A stretch of DNA of 64,000 nt from Takakia lepidozioides (GCA_030704615.1 CM060733.1:28212001-28276000); one strand, 5' to 3'. Positions 50,305-61,802 are shown, numbered from the stretch's first letter. The notes: generated by a model not told the origin, from the letters alone. Numbers and translations: made by a program.

Positions 50305-50482
50305 GAAGGCAGAAATTGAGAGGGCAGTGAGGGTTCTGATGAGAGAGGATCAAGGAGTGGTCATCAGAAGCAGGATGAAAGCTATGGGAGACCTGGCATG
50401 GGCAGCCTTTGCTGATGGAGGATTCTCTAATAGGAATTTGGAGGCATATGTGAATGAACTTAAGTTGGCCATCCCTATCTAA
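50243..50482 (+). pseudogene. Orphan 3' exon of a UDP-glycosyltransferase
   Basis: After an acceptor-like tgctgcag, the frame reads FLVDTAELGMEMTQ, then EKAEIERAVRVLM, and stops at NELKLAIPI. It aligns with the last 80 or so residues of the intact UGT at 55.4 kb (FVVDVLKVAVGV, EEVERAVRLLM, SFVAELQ). The PSPG donor-sugar box and everything before it are missing, so it cannot be an enzyme. It lies in opposite orientation to the intact UGT, with the copia element between them. Confidence 0.75.
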
Positions 50483-50839
50483 CATCTCTTCGCAAGCAGA
50501 GTAGTGTAAGGTATCAGTATCTGCAATTGTTGTGACTAACAAACAAAGATAGACACATTAAAAGTAACTTTATGTTTGGAGATGCTTTTAATTTTAGGAA
50601 AAGTAAGTCCATTGTAGGATTACTTTGTATATAAAAAAAAATAGGTATAAAAGGCAGTCTTTTATAGATTGCTTTTAGCCTAGCTAGAATTATATAAGAA
50701 GCTCGGGGCTGAACCATAGAGTTGTTGTTTTATGACACACTCTAGTTTGTGGTGGTTTCAGGTCCCAGGCTTATTTTTCTACATACCTAAGTATAGGTTG
50801 TAATACTCAGTGATCGATGAGCTCTCCGGTAGTAAAGTG

Positions 50840-51149
50840 TGGTGTATAGCAACAAGGACTAGAAAGAATAAGCTAAAGTAAAGCTCTCCTCCCAACCATA
50901 GAAATCATTATCATTCTCTTACACTTCGACTAGTGGCTTCATCCCCGAGCTTGTACAAGGTGGTCTCTAGAAAATTTATTAGATCATCTCTATGATCTAC
51001 TTAGTCACTTCCTCTTCTTACTATGGTGGCCATCCACTTTCTAGCCATTCACCTTCCAATGGTGAGTTAAACAAGGTAGTCTCTTAGCCTTCTAGACCTT
51101 TGGCCTTCTAGACTCTTAGTTTTTTAGATATGTTTATTTACTTCCAACA
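50840..51149 (-). repeat. 3' LTR of the copia element
   Basis: 310 bases bounded by TG and CA, aligned end to end with 54685-54998. A short purine-rich stretch (minus strand TTGGGAG) abuts its inner side as the polypurine tract. Confidence 0.88.
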
Positions 51150-54100
51150 CTCCCAATCAATTAAACCATATTATTGAACTGTTTCGTTTGTCTTTGGAGA
51201 AGAAGCACCAAGTAAGCTGAACACTTGATGTGTTTTGTTTGTGGGAGACCTTTGTCAAAACATTCGCAACCATATGTTTTGTAGCACAATAGATCACTTT
51301 GATCTCTCATCTGCATACAACTTCCCGTATGTAGTGATGTTGCATTTCAATGTACTTCGTCCTTGAATGATACTTCGGATTCTGACTTAGTGCAATCACA
51401 CTTTGATTGTCACAAAAAAGAATTGCAGGTAGTAACTGGAGATGACCCAAATCTCCAAGCAACTTTCGTAACCAAATAGCCTATTTTGTTGTTTGTGTAC
51501 TCGATGTGTACTCAACTTTTGTTGATGACAACGCTATTGCACCTTGTCGTTTACTAAACCAAGATATAGCTCCATCTGCTAGGAGAAAACAATGGTCTGA
51601 AGTTGATTTTCTACTATCAACGTCTCCTGCCTAGTTAGCATCAGCAAACCCCAATAAGCTTGGATCTTCCACTCTCTTGTAGAGTAGACCAAATGTTGAT
51701 GTTTATCTTAGATATGAAAATATCCTCTTCACTGCTTTCCAATGGGTTTGTCCGGGATCTGAAATGAATTGTGAAACCACTCCCACTGAATGTGCAATGT
51801 CTGGCTAGTACAAACCATGCAGTACATTAAACTGTCAACTGCGCTTTAATAATGAGTCTTCCTTATATCCTCCTGCTCTTCTTGAGTCTTAGGTGTCATG
51901 TCCTTTGTAAGTTTCAAACCAATTTGGAGAGGAGTTGATGTTGGCTTATTCATCTCCAACTTAAACCTTTGTAGAAATGTCGTCTTAACATTCATTTGAT
52001 GAACGTCGTGATCATGTTGAGTTGCAAGAGCTAACAGTACTCTACTAGAAGAAATCTTCACCACTTGTGAGAAGGTTTCATTATAATCCACTCATTGAAC
52101 TTGTGCATAGCCTTTAGTTACGAGACGAGCTTTGTACCGGTAAAATAGATCCATCAGCTTTGTACTTCAACTTGAAGATCCACTTGTAACCAATGGCTCT
52201 GCGTCTTGCAGGCAACCTAGTGAATGTCCATGCTTTGTTTTGCATCAATGAATCCAACTCTGAATTGATTGCTTCTTCCCACTGTAGTTTATCTAGAGAG
52301 CACATCGCTTCCTCATATGTAGCAGGTTCAATCACTTGTGATGCTTCTTCCATAGCTTCAATGGCAGTCATAGATGTAATCAGCCTATTAGGAGCTTTTC
52401 TTTCCCGTTGAGATCTCCTAAGAACTGGCATATTTTCAACTTCATCTCTAGACTCCATATCAACTGGTGGTTGACCAACTTCACCTCCACGATTAACTCC
52501 ATCAACTTGAGCATCTCCACCATCTGCTTCAACCTTCTCTTGTATTGGCTCATCATAAGACTCTTCTTGGAAATGGTGCAATGGCTCTAAACTCATTCCC
52601 ATGTCATCTTCTCACACTACCAAAGAGGGTACGAAGTCTTCACCAAACACTACGTCCCTGCTGTGTTTGACAGCTTTAATTGTCTCATTGAACAACTTAT
52701 ATCCCTTCACACCTTATGTGTAGCTAATGAAGATGCATCTTTCGGTTTCAGAGTCAAGTTTCTTTCGCTTCTAAGTAGGAATTTGGACATATGCACGACA
52801 TCCAATTATCCTACAATGAGCTACACTAGGCTTCTGACCACTCCATACCTTTTCTGGTGTTTTTCCCAACACTGATTTTGTAGGTATTCAGTTGTGAAGA
52901 TATGCTGCAGTGCCAACAACTTCTGAAATATTTACTTCTTTCAACATACTCCTTGCATATTCTTGCAATGATCTATTCATCCGCTCATATACACCATTTT
53001 ACTTAGGTGTATATGGAACAGTAAGCTGTCGAGCTATTCCATTCTTTTGACAAAACTGATTGAAAACCTTTGAGATGTATTCACCACCATTGTCAGATCT
53101 CAAAGGCTCTTCGTCCACCATCCTTAGGAAATTGACTTTGATGTTGCTTCCCTTTCAGACAACCTTTGCATAGGCTCATGTCGTTCATCTCATTCAATGG
53201 TAGTCCTTCCACAAGATGGCTTGAGGGTTGCATCTGTCTCAACTTCTTAATGCTCACATGACCTAACATTCTATGCCACAACTCTGTTTTTGCCATGACC
53301 GGTGTAGATCCTAAGTGTGGTGAAAATGTGGTAAGAGCACTAGAGACATGATGTTGTAATCTATACAAGCAATTATCAAGAATAACTCTTGTTACCACAA
53401 CTCCTGAGCTATCTGTGATAGTACAGCTCTCATCTTGGAATATTACTCTGTATCATTTTGCAACAATTTGCCTTACAGACAGCAGGTTCTTTGTTGAAGT
53501 AGGAACATGACATTTTTCACCTCTATAGTTTTCCCTTCATCAAGCATAAGAGAGACTGAGTCTTCCCCACTAATGACATGTTTGTTATCATCTCCCAAAA
53601 GAACATATTGTGTAGGTGAAACAGATCCATAGGATAAAAAATGCTCTCTCTCTGAACTCATATGTTGAGATATTCCCGAATCAACATACAACACATGCTT
53701 CTGTCTATTAGTGGCTGAGAGAGACACAACAAATAGAACAACGTTCATTTGATGAGTAGCTATGTTCCCTTGACCCTCTCTGTCGCGCTCATCTGCAATG
53801 GGATTTCTACAATCTTTGATCATGTGACCATCTTGCAATAAAAGCACCTAACTTTGAACTTTTTGATCTTTGAGCTAGATTAGGTTTCTGAAACCTCTAT
53901 GACTTCTGAGACACATGTGAAATGAGTCTTCTATTCAAGCATACTCCAATCTTGCCTATGAACAAAACTATGTCTACCTCTGTAAACGTACCTAGACATT
54001 TTCTTCTTGTTTCCTCCTTGAGGAGAAGTCCTATGACAAACATCAATAGTTAAGTTGGTTTATCCTGCTAGAGACACCACAAAACCATCATGGGATTTAG

Positions 54101-54684
54101 GTAAGGTTGCCAATAACACCACAGCGGCGTGTTCATCAGTCACAATAATTCCCACAGAGATTAGTTGATTTCGCAACATACAAAACAAATTCAAGTGTTG
54201 TTTAACTGAGTCTAACTCGGCCTCGACTCGGCCATCTTCAGACCATAAAACTTTTGCGTTGCATACACCTACGATGTGACAACTTTTGTCTCATATATGC
54301 TTGCTAGCTTGTCCCAAACATTCTTAGCATTCTTAGCATTCTTAGCACTTATAATGAGATGCAACTGATTGTCTTTCAAGCCTGTGATGATGCTAGCTCT
54401 TGCTTTCTGATCTTTCCTATCCCATATGGCTTGGCCAACAATAGTGTCAGGTCTTGGGACTGATCCATAAACCACTCCCCATAGATCTTTGTCTCGAAGA
54501 ACCATCTCATCCTAACCTTCCAGGTTTGATAGTTAGCTCTATTGAATCGATCTTCCAATCTCACAACAAATGCATTCGTCATAGACATATGAAGAGGATT
54601 GCTAGAAGACGATACTCCAGCCATGATAAGTTCTCTCAATCTCAACTACCAACTCTCACCTAGAGAAGAATGGCTCTGATACCA

Positions 54685-54998
54685 TGGTAGAATGATAGCA
54701 ACAAAGACTAGAAAGAATAAGCTAAAATACAGCTCTCTTCCCAACCATAGAAACCACTATCATTCTCTTACACTTCGACTAGTGGCTTCACCCCCGAGCT
54801 TGTACAAGAAGGTCTCTAGAAAGTTTACTAGATCATCTCTATGATCTATTTGATCACCTCCACTTTCTACTATGGTGACCATGTACTTTCTAGCCATTCA
54901 CCTTCCAATGGTGAGTTAAACAAGGTAGTTTCTTAGACTTCTACACCTTTAGCCTTCTAGACTCTTAGTCTTCTAGATATGTTTGATTAATTCCAACA
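54685..54998 (-). repeat. 5' LTR of the copia element
   Basis: 314 bases, starting TGTTGGAATTA on the minus strand. The Met-tRNA primer-binding site lies immediately inside at 54671-54684. Confidence 0.9.
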
Positions 54999-55432
54999 TG
55001 GACTAAGTTACTTTTAGCTATGTTGCTCATGGTTAACATGGGCGATTATGAAAGTGCATTTACCTCCCGCTTGCTCCCACTTCATCCCCATTCATTCCAT
55101 CATCCATCCAAGAAAGGAAAACTGAATTTGGGCAAAAACCATGATCAAACAAGTGAGCAATTACAGGCAACCTGAACACACAGTCACGGACACACGGCAG
55201 TATTTGCGGAAAAAGAATACCAAAATGGCGGGAGCTGAAATCCCTGCTTCATCCATATTTTAGATCAGGGGCAATCAGACCACACAATGGTGTGTCCACT
55301 ATCGTTGATGAAAATATGAAACCTGGGCAGATTTCGCCAAGGTATCGTTAAAAAAAAAGGGGGGGAGCTCAAAAATGGCTAAAGGGTTAATGACATGCAC
55401 GGTGGAGGAATAACCTACACTGTGTCATTCAG
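54999..55432. other. Flank between copia element and UGT stop
   Basis: UGT 3' flank with no coding frame. It contains short A and G runs near 55350. Confidence 0.45.
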
Positions 55433-58400
55433 TCATTCATTCAGCAAACTTGACTGCGACTCAAAAAACTGGAGTTCTGCTACAAAAGAAGCCACGTTCT
55501 TGTGGGAAGAGCCGCCGGGTCCTACAGCATTTCGTACTACGACACTCAGATTATTTACATTTTTCCTCAACATCTCTCCTCTCTCATCTTCCATCAGAAG
55601 CCTCACGGCCCTCTCTACCTCCTCCTTGCCAACCACCCCATCCAATCCCTCGTGGACCCCAACAGCAACTTTAAGTACGTCGACGACAAACGTTTTGTTG
55701 AGGAATTGCTCGGCATCCATCGGCCAACCTATAATGGGCACGGCCATGCAAATGCTCTCCACTGTGGAATTCCACCCACAGTGAGTCAGAAAACCTCCAA
55801 CCGCAGGATGGGCAAGGATATGCAACTGTGGTGCCCATGCAGAGAACACCAATCCTCGCTTCTTGGTCCTCTCCATGAAACCTTCGGGGAGGAAGGCAGA
55901 GATGTGGGGGACTGAGTCACCTTCACTACCTTTTGGAAATCTTAGAACCCAAAGAAAATGTTGCCCGCTCATCTCAAGCCCGAGAGCTAGTTCCTGGATC
56001 TGTGCCGGAGAGAGAGTAGCTATGCTTCCAAAGGCGATATACAGAACGGATGAGGTTGGTTGTGTGTTTAACCAGTCTATGCACTCATGCTTGTCTGAAC
56101 TCGCTTGCGATTGGTTGTTGAAGTCCTTTATGCCATTTAGCAGTGTGGGTCCCACTGTCAAGATGCGCGGCACCTGCATACAACAGGCTAATATCATGTA
56201 AATGATATTCAGTAATGTATCATGTATATATCTATATACCTAGCTTTCATACTCGTTGGAGAGCTCTGTAAAGATGCTTCTTCTGACATCATGTCACGAA
56301 TCGACAAACCGCCTTGCCTGACCAAGGTCTATATAGCTGACAGATTGTCATCGCATATTTACACAAGCTAAGGTTTAGTATTGTAGTCAGTGGAGATAAT
56401 TATTCGTTAGCTTGAGCCAGAGCTATCACCTAGCAATATTTTCTCTCTCGTACATCTCTCTTTTGAATCTGTCGCATAATAGAGTAGTTGGTCAGAGACC
56501 TCTCGAATTTTCCTCTCCCTGAGTTTAGGACCCTTCCGTGGTGGATGTTGGAGGATCTTTGGGGAGCGTAGAATTCTGCAGAGCCCTCAGTCACAACACC
56601 TCGTGGCTGTAGCGGTGATGAATTTCGGTCTTCCAGATCTATCATGTTCAAAACTATTGGAGAAGTCAAGTGTCAGGGTATCCTAGTTTAAGTCAGTTCC
56701 AACTCTGCCCTGCAATGTCCGTGCAAAAAACGTCGAGACACTGACCTGAGTCGTGTTCGAGCCACGGCCAAGTACATCTGGAAGCCCTTCGATGACGGCA
56801 GAATCCATTTCGTAAACACCATCCACAAGAAACCCAGCAGCTTCCCACAAACTGTTTATCGTGACCGACCAAAATTCGCTCATCGGATTCTCCAGCCGCA
56901 GAGTTGAAGGCAGGTCGCTAGGTTTGATGGGAGGAAACCCCGGGATGATAAATGGAGTCTGGTCAGCTGACGTGACAGGAACTCGACCTTGTGCAACGAA
57001 AGAGCGTAAGTGGCAACACAGGGAAAGAAAATGTGTTGATGGAAACACACAATATCTCGGAATTGAATACTTGGTTGCTGTAACCTGCCATAATTCAAGT
57101 TCCGTCACTCGTGAGATGTATGTCCGGCCTAAATATCTAAACAACTGACATCTGCAAGCTGAGGCTTGCAGAAGCAACAGTCACGTATGGTCGACAGCTT
57201 TCGGCTCCCCAAATACACACTAACTAGCCGGTAACCCTTTCGGATAGCTGAGCGCCTTCCAACCTTGTGCCCTTACCAACTGGGCCACTTAGTAAATTGC
57301 ACACAATGTTGCTGATCTATATAGCCATTACATCTTGTTAGCATTTTGGCTGAGAGACGGCGAGGACCTGCAAAACACTTACTAGCTAGGTGTGCACTAC
57401 AGTCCGCCCTCCATATGTGTTAATCTTTGGGAGTAAGAAAAACTGTAACACTTTAAGGATTGTAACACTTTAACAGATACAAATTTAGGATCAATGAAAA
57501 GTAACATTTCTAAGGTCATTTATTTTTTATTTATTTTTTAAAAAGAAAAAGAAAAAGAAAAAGAGGAAACACCTGGGTGCGATAGCTCACAAATCAGGCC
57601 CCTTGATAGTGAGAGGAGAAAATAACCTCTATCACAGTAACCGCGCCATAGAGGCTGAGAAGAGTACACCACACCCGCAAGTAGCAGGTTTTGACCCCAA
57701 AATCGTCTGGGTGGCACCCAGTGCACCTAACCATTAACTGAGCTCTTTCATGGGGAGCCCTAAAAAAAGTTCACGTTAGTAGAACTATTAGAAAGGAAAA
57801 ATCGCCATCACGGCTGATGATCTAGAGGCAGTGAAAGAAAGATTATATGAGGGTTTGATGTGAATGTGACATAACTTGAGTGGATAAGAGCACTTTAACA
57901 CATACACATGGTCATTATACAAAGAGGGGAGTAACCAGTGTTTAACAGTTAAACACTTAACACTTGCTTAGTTCACCCAAGTAGGGAGTAAGAATTCTGC
58001 TAACACATATACTTTTTTAACGCTTATGGAGGTCACAGATATGGAGGGCCGACTGTAGTGTGAAATATGATGGACACGCGAAACTTACAAATCAAAACTC
58101 TCTTGAACACTGCAAGGAACTCATACCTGAGTCCAACCCATGAACATGTCGGAGATGATGCATGCAGGAGGACCTACGAGGGTAGCCGTGGGAGGGTTCA
58201 CCAGTGACCTTATGAGTTCTTCAAAGGATCCTTTTATGGTGGGTGATGACGTTGCCATCCTCAGGCCAAGAAATGACGCGCCATATAAAGTTGCATATTC
58301 TGTAGGAAACTTAATAGCTACCAAATGTATACTGTGGCTGAATGCAAAATCGGCGTCATCGGTCAGGGCTTGTTTCGCGCTGGAAAGATGAGGGGTCGTG

Positions 58401-58537
58401 ATCACAAAGGTGACAGTGACGCCATTGCTAGCCAAGATCTTCGACAATTGCACGAATCGGCCAATGTGGCCTGGCGCTGGAAAGGGGAAGGCAACCACAT
58501 GAGGTCCTGGATGGAGTTTAGATGCCTCAACCACCAT
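55433..58537 (-). CDS. Family-1 UDP-glycosyltransferase
   Basis: Three exons (58537-58127, 57084-56746, 56173-55433) join in phase 0 to 496 residues, normal for plant UGTs. The N-terminus reads HVVAFPFPAPGHIGRFVQLS, whose His in PAPGH is the catalytic base. IISDMFMGW follows. Exon 2 covers the acceptor-binding loop region (PFIIPGFPPIKPSDLP). Exon 3 has VLYIAFGSIATLS and the PSPG sugar-donor box, from WAPQLHILAHPAVGGF through THCGWNSTVES to PMDAEQF. The final Gln is typical of UDP-glucose users. The product would glycosylate a small lipophilic molecule in the cytosol; its acceptor is unknown. The 1-kb first intron carries a Tigger-like element with a SINE-like insert. Confidence 0.93.
57180..57310 (-). 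repeat. Possible tRNA-derived SINE in UGT intron 1
   Basis: On the minus strand, tggcccagttggtaagggc resembles box A, and gggttaccggc, about 40 bases on, is a weak box B. The copy is diverged. Confidence 0.3.
57400..58055. mobile_element. Tigger/pogo-like non-autonomous element in UGT intron 1
   Basis: The left end is CAGTCCGCCCTCCATATGTG and the right end is its near reverse complement (cagatatggagggccgactg), flanked on both sides by TA. The CAGTCGGCCCTCC-type end is that of Tigger-like Tc1/mariner elements. Inner copies of taacacttt/ttaacacat recur near both ends. No transposase frame remains, and a SINE-like segment sits in the left third. Confidence 0.75.
57530..57735 (-). repeat. SINE-like repeat, copy 2, nested in the Tigger-like element
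   Basis: It begins with an (aaaaag)n tract at 57540 and shares caggcccctt, gtgagaggagaaaa and aacctct with 33.05 kb. On the minus strand, atggttaggtgcactggg and ggggtcaaaacc sit at box A and box B spacing. Confidence 0.55.
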
Positions 58538-59309
58538 GTCGCCAAGGACGGTGTCTTAGAACAGATTCTGCAGAAACCCGAAAAAGTTCCCATCAGTAAT
58601 GACAGAGACACTACTCAGGTTGAGTGGGAGAGATCATAGTCCTAACCAGGCACATATTTCCAAATCCTCTTAAATTCCATCTAGACTTGCTTATGTGCGT
58701 AACGTATGAGTCAGACCTCGTCCACTGATGGTGACATTGGCACTCTAAATCCTTTAACAGCATTTGAAAACAACATGGACCCAATTTCAGCCCATTTGGT
58801 CCTTTCCTTCTGTACAGAAAGTCTTCATTCCAATTGCAACATTACCATGAAGATTCACAGTCCGACAGTGACATCTTAACCATAGTCACCGTGATGCTTC
58901 AGTGAAGAAAATAGGCCCTGGAAGAAAATTATCGTTGTCGCGGAAGCAACGTGCAGTATGGAGGGTGAAGTGTGCAGGCTGAAAAAGAGTTGAGTTGGAT
59001 TGTCCTACCTCAAAGCAGGCCGACTGCGTAAGCAGAGCAGATGCTGTTGGCCTGTAGTAGGAGCACGCGGCAAGAGGATCGCCGCGGAAGGCTGGCCCTG
59101 TCCAATTCCACGAGCTGCCTGCAGCTCACGAAGCGAAGAGAAAAAGGAAATGAACACTCACATCACCGCCAGACCTCAAAGTGCTTCAGCTCAACTCGGG
59201 TCTATGTCCAACATACCCTTACTCGGGGGTGCTCAAGGGTCCCACGCATCCACTGCGCACACCCCACTCGTCACTTGGACTATACACATATTTTAGATCT
59301 AACTCAGTA
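58538..59309. other. UGT upstream region
   Basis: Promoter side of the UGT. No other gene or clear repeat. Confidence 0.4.
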
Positions 59310-59329
59310 ACACAGTACATGTACTGTGT
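59310..59329. repeat. 20-base perfect palindrome
   Basis: Reads the same on both strands, centred on tacatgta between 59319 and 59320. It lies 12 bases before the foldback described next. Confidence 0.85.
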
Positions 59330-59341
59330 AGTTAAGTGTAG

Positions 59342-59418
59342 GGTAAGCCTCCGAGTTGGAGGGGATTACCGGAATGAGCCGGCGAGTGTAGGTAATCCCC
59401 GACACGAGGAGGCTTACC
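59342..59418. repeat. Two-segment foldback (hairpin) of 77 bases
   Basis: ggtaagcctcc (59342-59352) pairs perfectly with ggaggcttacc (59408-59418), and ggggattacc (59361-59370) with ggtaatcccc (59391-59400). An 8/7-base internal loop separates the two stems, and a 20-base loop closes the top. It could be a structured RNA or the core of a foldback element. Confidence 0.85.
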
Positions 59419-59453
59419 GTGCGTGAAGAACGCGCAGGGAACGCTGCAATGCA

Positions 59454-59670
59454 CGCGCCAGGCTGGCCAGTGAGTTACACGATCCTATAATCTACCCGCC
59501 AGGCTGTCGAGTGAGTTACAAGATCCTGTAATCTACCCGCCAGGCTGTCGAGTGAGTTACACGATCCTGTAATCTACCCGCCAGGCTGTCGAGTGAGTTA
59601 CAAGATCCTGTAATCTACCCGCCAGGCTGTCGAGTGAGTTACACGATCCTGTAGTCTACCCGCCAGGCTG
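59454..59670 (+). repeat. 41-base tandem repeat, five copies plus a partial
   Basis: Units start at 59454, 59495, 59536, 59577 and 59618; a sixth breaks off near 59670. Each holds gccaggctg, gtgagttaca, gatcct and taatctac. The base after gttaca alternates c, a, c, a, c through the copies, suggesting the array grew by duplicating an 82-base pair of units. Confidence 0.93.
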
Positions 59671-59879
59671 GGGCGTAAAGTTCTTTAATGGCTTGTAACG
59701 GAAGACGATCAGTCTGTCCTCGCCGCTCGGAGATGTAATTGAGTTCACGAGATCTCTTCCTCCTCCACAATGCCGAGGTCACTGCGTGTCAGCTTTGTAA
59801 CGAGCGTAAAGAACTTTCAGCTTTTTGGCTTGGCTTTTAGCACATGTATCCTGCTGGCACTGTACACTTCGCCAAGCAT

Positions 59880-60000
59880 TAGATGGGGCCCTGGAGTTGA
59901 ATGCGAGGGGCCCGGTTCCGCCAGCGTGGAACCCCCCCACCCCACGCCCACCCCCCGCTCCAACGCCCGCACACCGCGCGGCTGCTGCCGCGCGGCACGC
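59880..60000 (+). repeat. GC-rich dispersed repeat, copy 2
   Basis: Similar in order and composition to 48745-48860, beginning ggggccctggagttgaatgc and followed by C-rich runs. Confidence 0.4.
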
Positions 60001-60492
60001 CCTCCCGCGCCTCATGTTCCTGCTGCCAGGACATGAGACGTGCCCTCTCCCGCATCCCCATCCCTCCTCCCATCCTGCCCTCATGCATGGCATCGCCCTC
60101 CATCCCCATGCATGCCTTCATCCTCCCCATGCTACATGGCATCCCAAGCATACATCATGCCCTCTTTCAAAAATCATTCTGACATCTATTCAAATTTCAA
60201 ATGGCAAATCTGAAGAAAGAATGGACGTTGGGATATATGTCACATCGTCACATACACTCCAACCCTAATCCAAGGTTCTGCTATCCTCATCGTGCATTTT
60301 CTTGTAGAGTAGTTCTCTCCATGCCTTCCAAACGCGTCCCCACCTTGGCACTCTGCGTTCACCTTCCATACTGAATTGTGTTTGTATAATGTTGCCCACA
60401 TGAACATGTTGCATTGCATTGTAAGTTGCGTGTGGATGTCTGGGCCACATGAAGAAGTTTGGGCTTGCATAGGGTCCAATTTGTTGTCTGAT
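60001..60492. other. Gap without a gene
   Basis: C-rich then mixed sequence. No supported feature before the CACTA end. Confidence 0.4.
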
Positions 60493-60626
60493 CACTAGAG
60501 GAAAAACGCGGAATAACCACTAGCCCTTTAACCACTACTGTCTTTTTCCACTCTATAAACCACTAGTAACCACTTGCCAGTGGTTAATCCCAATGAAATG
60601 CCACGGTGGCATCACATACATTGGTT

Positions 60627-60934
60627 GGAAGTGGTTTCAACCACTCGGTAGTCCACGTGTAATAATTTGTTTTTATTTATTATTATTTATTTGGTAATAC
60701 ATTTTAATTAATATAATATAATATTCCACGTGGACGAGTGCAGTGGTACATTGTGAGTGGTTATAGACACCTCGGTGACGGGAAGTGGTTGAAACCACTT
60801 GCTACTCCACGTGTAATAATTCAAATTTTATTTGTGATTTATGATTTTGAAATATATTTTAATTAATAAATATAATATTCCTTGTGGACGGGGACAGTGC
60901 ACATTGATCTTGAGTGGTTAACGACACCTCATTG
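60627..60934. repeat. 154-base tandem duplication in the CACTA subterminal region
   Basis: ggaagtggtttcaaccact at 60627 and ggaagtggttgaaaccact at 60781 start two alike units. Both continue with ccacgtgtaataatt, an AT-rich middle, taatattcc, gtggacg and gagtggtta. Each unit opens with its own small palindrome. Confidence 0.75.
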
Positions 60935-61144
60935 ATTTGTACCACTTTGACAGTGGTAGAGAGTGGGTGGTGAAAGACAATGCAGTAATTGAAACCACTA
61001 TTCTAGTTGTCGCTCATGAGTGGTTGCCTACGCAACAGTGATTGGTACCACTTTTTGGGTGATACATGAAAAAATTTAAGTGGTTTGTGCAGCTGTGACA
61101 GACTTTGAAAAACAGACAAGTGGCCAGATCATTGTGGGATGATG

Positions 61145-61722
61145 CTATTGAACAAATGGTTCCAACAATAAACTTTCTTCTGAATTTGAAACATATTCGT
61201 CACCCTCTGAATCACTTTGCTCAACTGGAATAGCAGTTGGTTGCACAAATGCCGCTTGAATGGTAGCCAACATAGCCAAGTCTTCTTTATTTAGAGCCGT
61301 GGCACCATCTAATGACCTAGGTATTGGCTGATCTGATAAGGTAGACGGTGCCTGAAGGCCATCGAAATCTGCATTTTTTCCAATGTCACATTGATCTATG
61401 TCCGCCACAATCTTTTTTGCTCTTGGATCCTTCCGAAGGACTACCTTCCACTCCGAACTTGGGGACTCATCCGAAAAGAACATCTGTTCAACTTGAGATG
61501 GAAAGATGAACAGCTGATCATTGGCGGGTAACATCCTCCCAAAATTCGCAAGTAGAAACCATACGAATCCCGCTTCATTGTAGCATTTTGTCCAACGAGG
61601 TTGGCCCTCATCCAAGCACAACGAAATACAATGGGGTGCACTCGTCCATAATCCAATTTCAAGATCTCTTTGATGACCCCAACGTACTCTAATGGTGACA
61701 TGACTGAATTTCTATCACGCAC
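61145..61722 (-). pseudogene. DUF4216 protein with a frameshift
   Basis: One frame reads LEYVGVIKEILKLDYGRVHP, IVFRCAWMR and KRDSYGFYL. The next frame continues LANFGRMLPAND and SQVEQMFFSDESPSSEWKVV to a stop at 61145. This is the order of DUF4216 (YYGVIEEIWELDY, FRCxW, DEYGF, QVEQVFY, W-VVL), a domain carried by En/Spm-type elements. One base appears lost near 61563, between the Gly-Phe of YGF and LANF. The Asp/Glu-rich tail (SDSEGDEYVSNSEES) is typical. Confidence 0.75.
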
Positions 61723-61802
61723 ACTATTTCTGCTCTGTTGCTAGAAGACGGATGCAACTCCGGAATCAAAAGAGACAAGAAGACGACTCTCCGTGTCCAA
61801 CG

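Larger units (their letters stand above)
50840..54998 (-). mobile_element. Ty1/copia LTR retrotransposon, degenerate
   Basis: Two LTRs (54685-54998 and 50840-51149) bound a 3.5-kb interior. On the minus strand the 5' LTR is followed directly by a primer-binding site complementary to initiator Met-tRNA (TGGTATCAGAGCC). The interior keeps, in order, a gag piece (NRANYQTWKVRMRW), a protease-like DSG region (VLYVDSGISQHMS), the pre-integrase zinc region (ELWHRMLGHVSIKKLRQMQ), and reverse-transcriptase starts (WEEAINSELDSLMQNKAW and IGYKWIFKLKYK). The frame then jumps from MNVKTTFLQ to KPTSTPLQIG, so the catalytic palm is deleted. Several stops interrupt the frames. The LTRs differ by roughly 10% by eye. 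No clear 5-bp target duplication was found. Confidence 0.9.
60493..61722 (-). mobile_element. End of a CACTA (En/Spm-like) transposon, continuing to the right
   Basis: The outer end reads CACTAGAGGAAAAACGCGG, close to the plant CACTA terminus CACTACAAGAAAA. About sixteen AACCACT/AGTGGTT motifs in both orientations follow within 600 bases, as expected of transposase-binding subterminal repeats. A DUF4216 gene, a usual cargo of these elements, lies next. The opposite end was not found, so the right border here is only the end of that gene. Confidence 0.65.

Noticed and set aside
59454-59670. CRISPR-like array
   Set aside because: The units are contiguous 41-base tandem copies with no unique spacers, and the genome is eukaryotic.
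59770-60268. Pro/Ala-rich frames on both strands
   Set aside because: They come from the GC-rich repeat at 59.88 kb; no conserved residues or splice signals.
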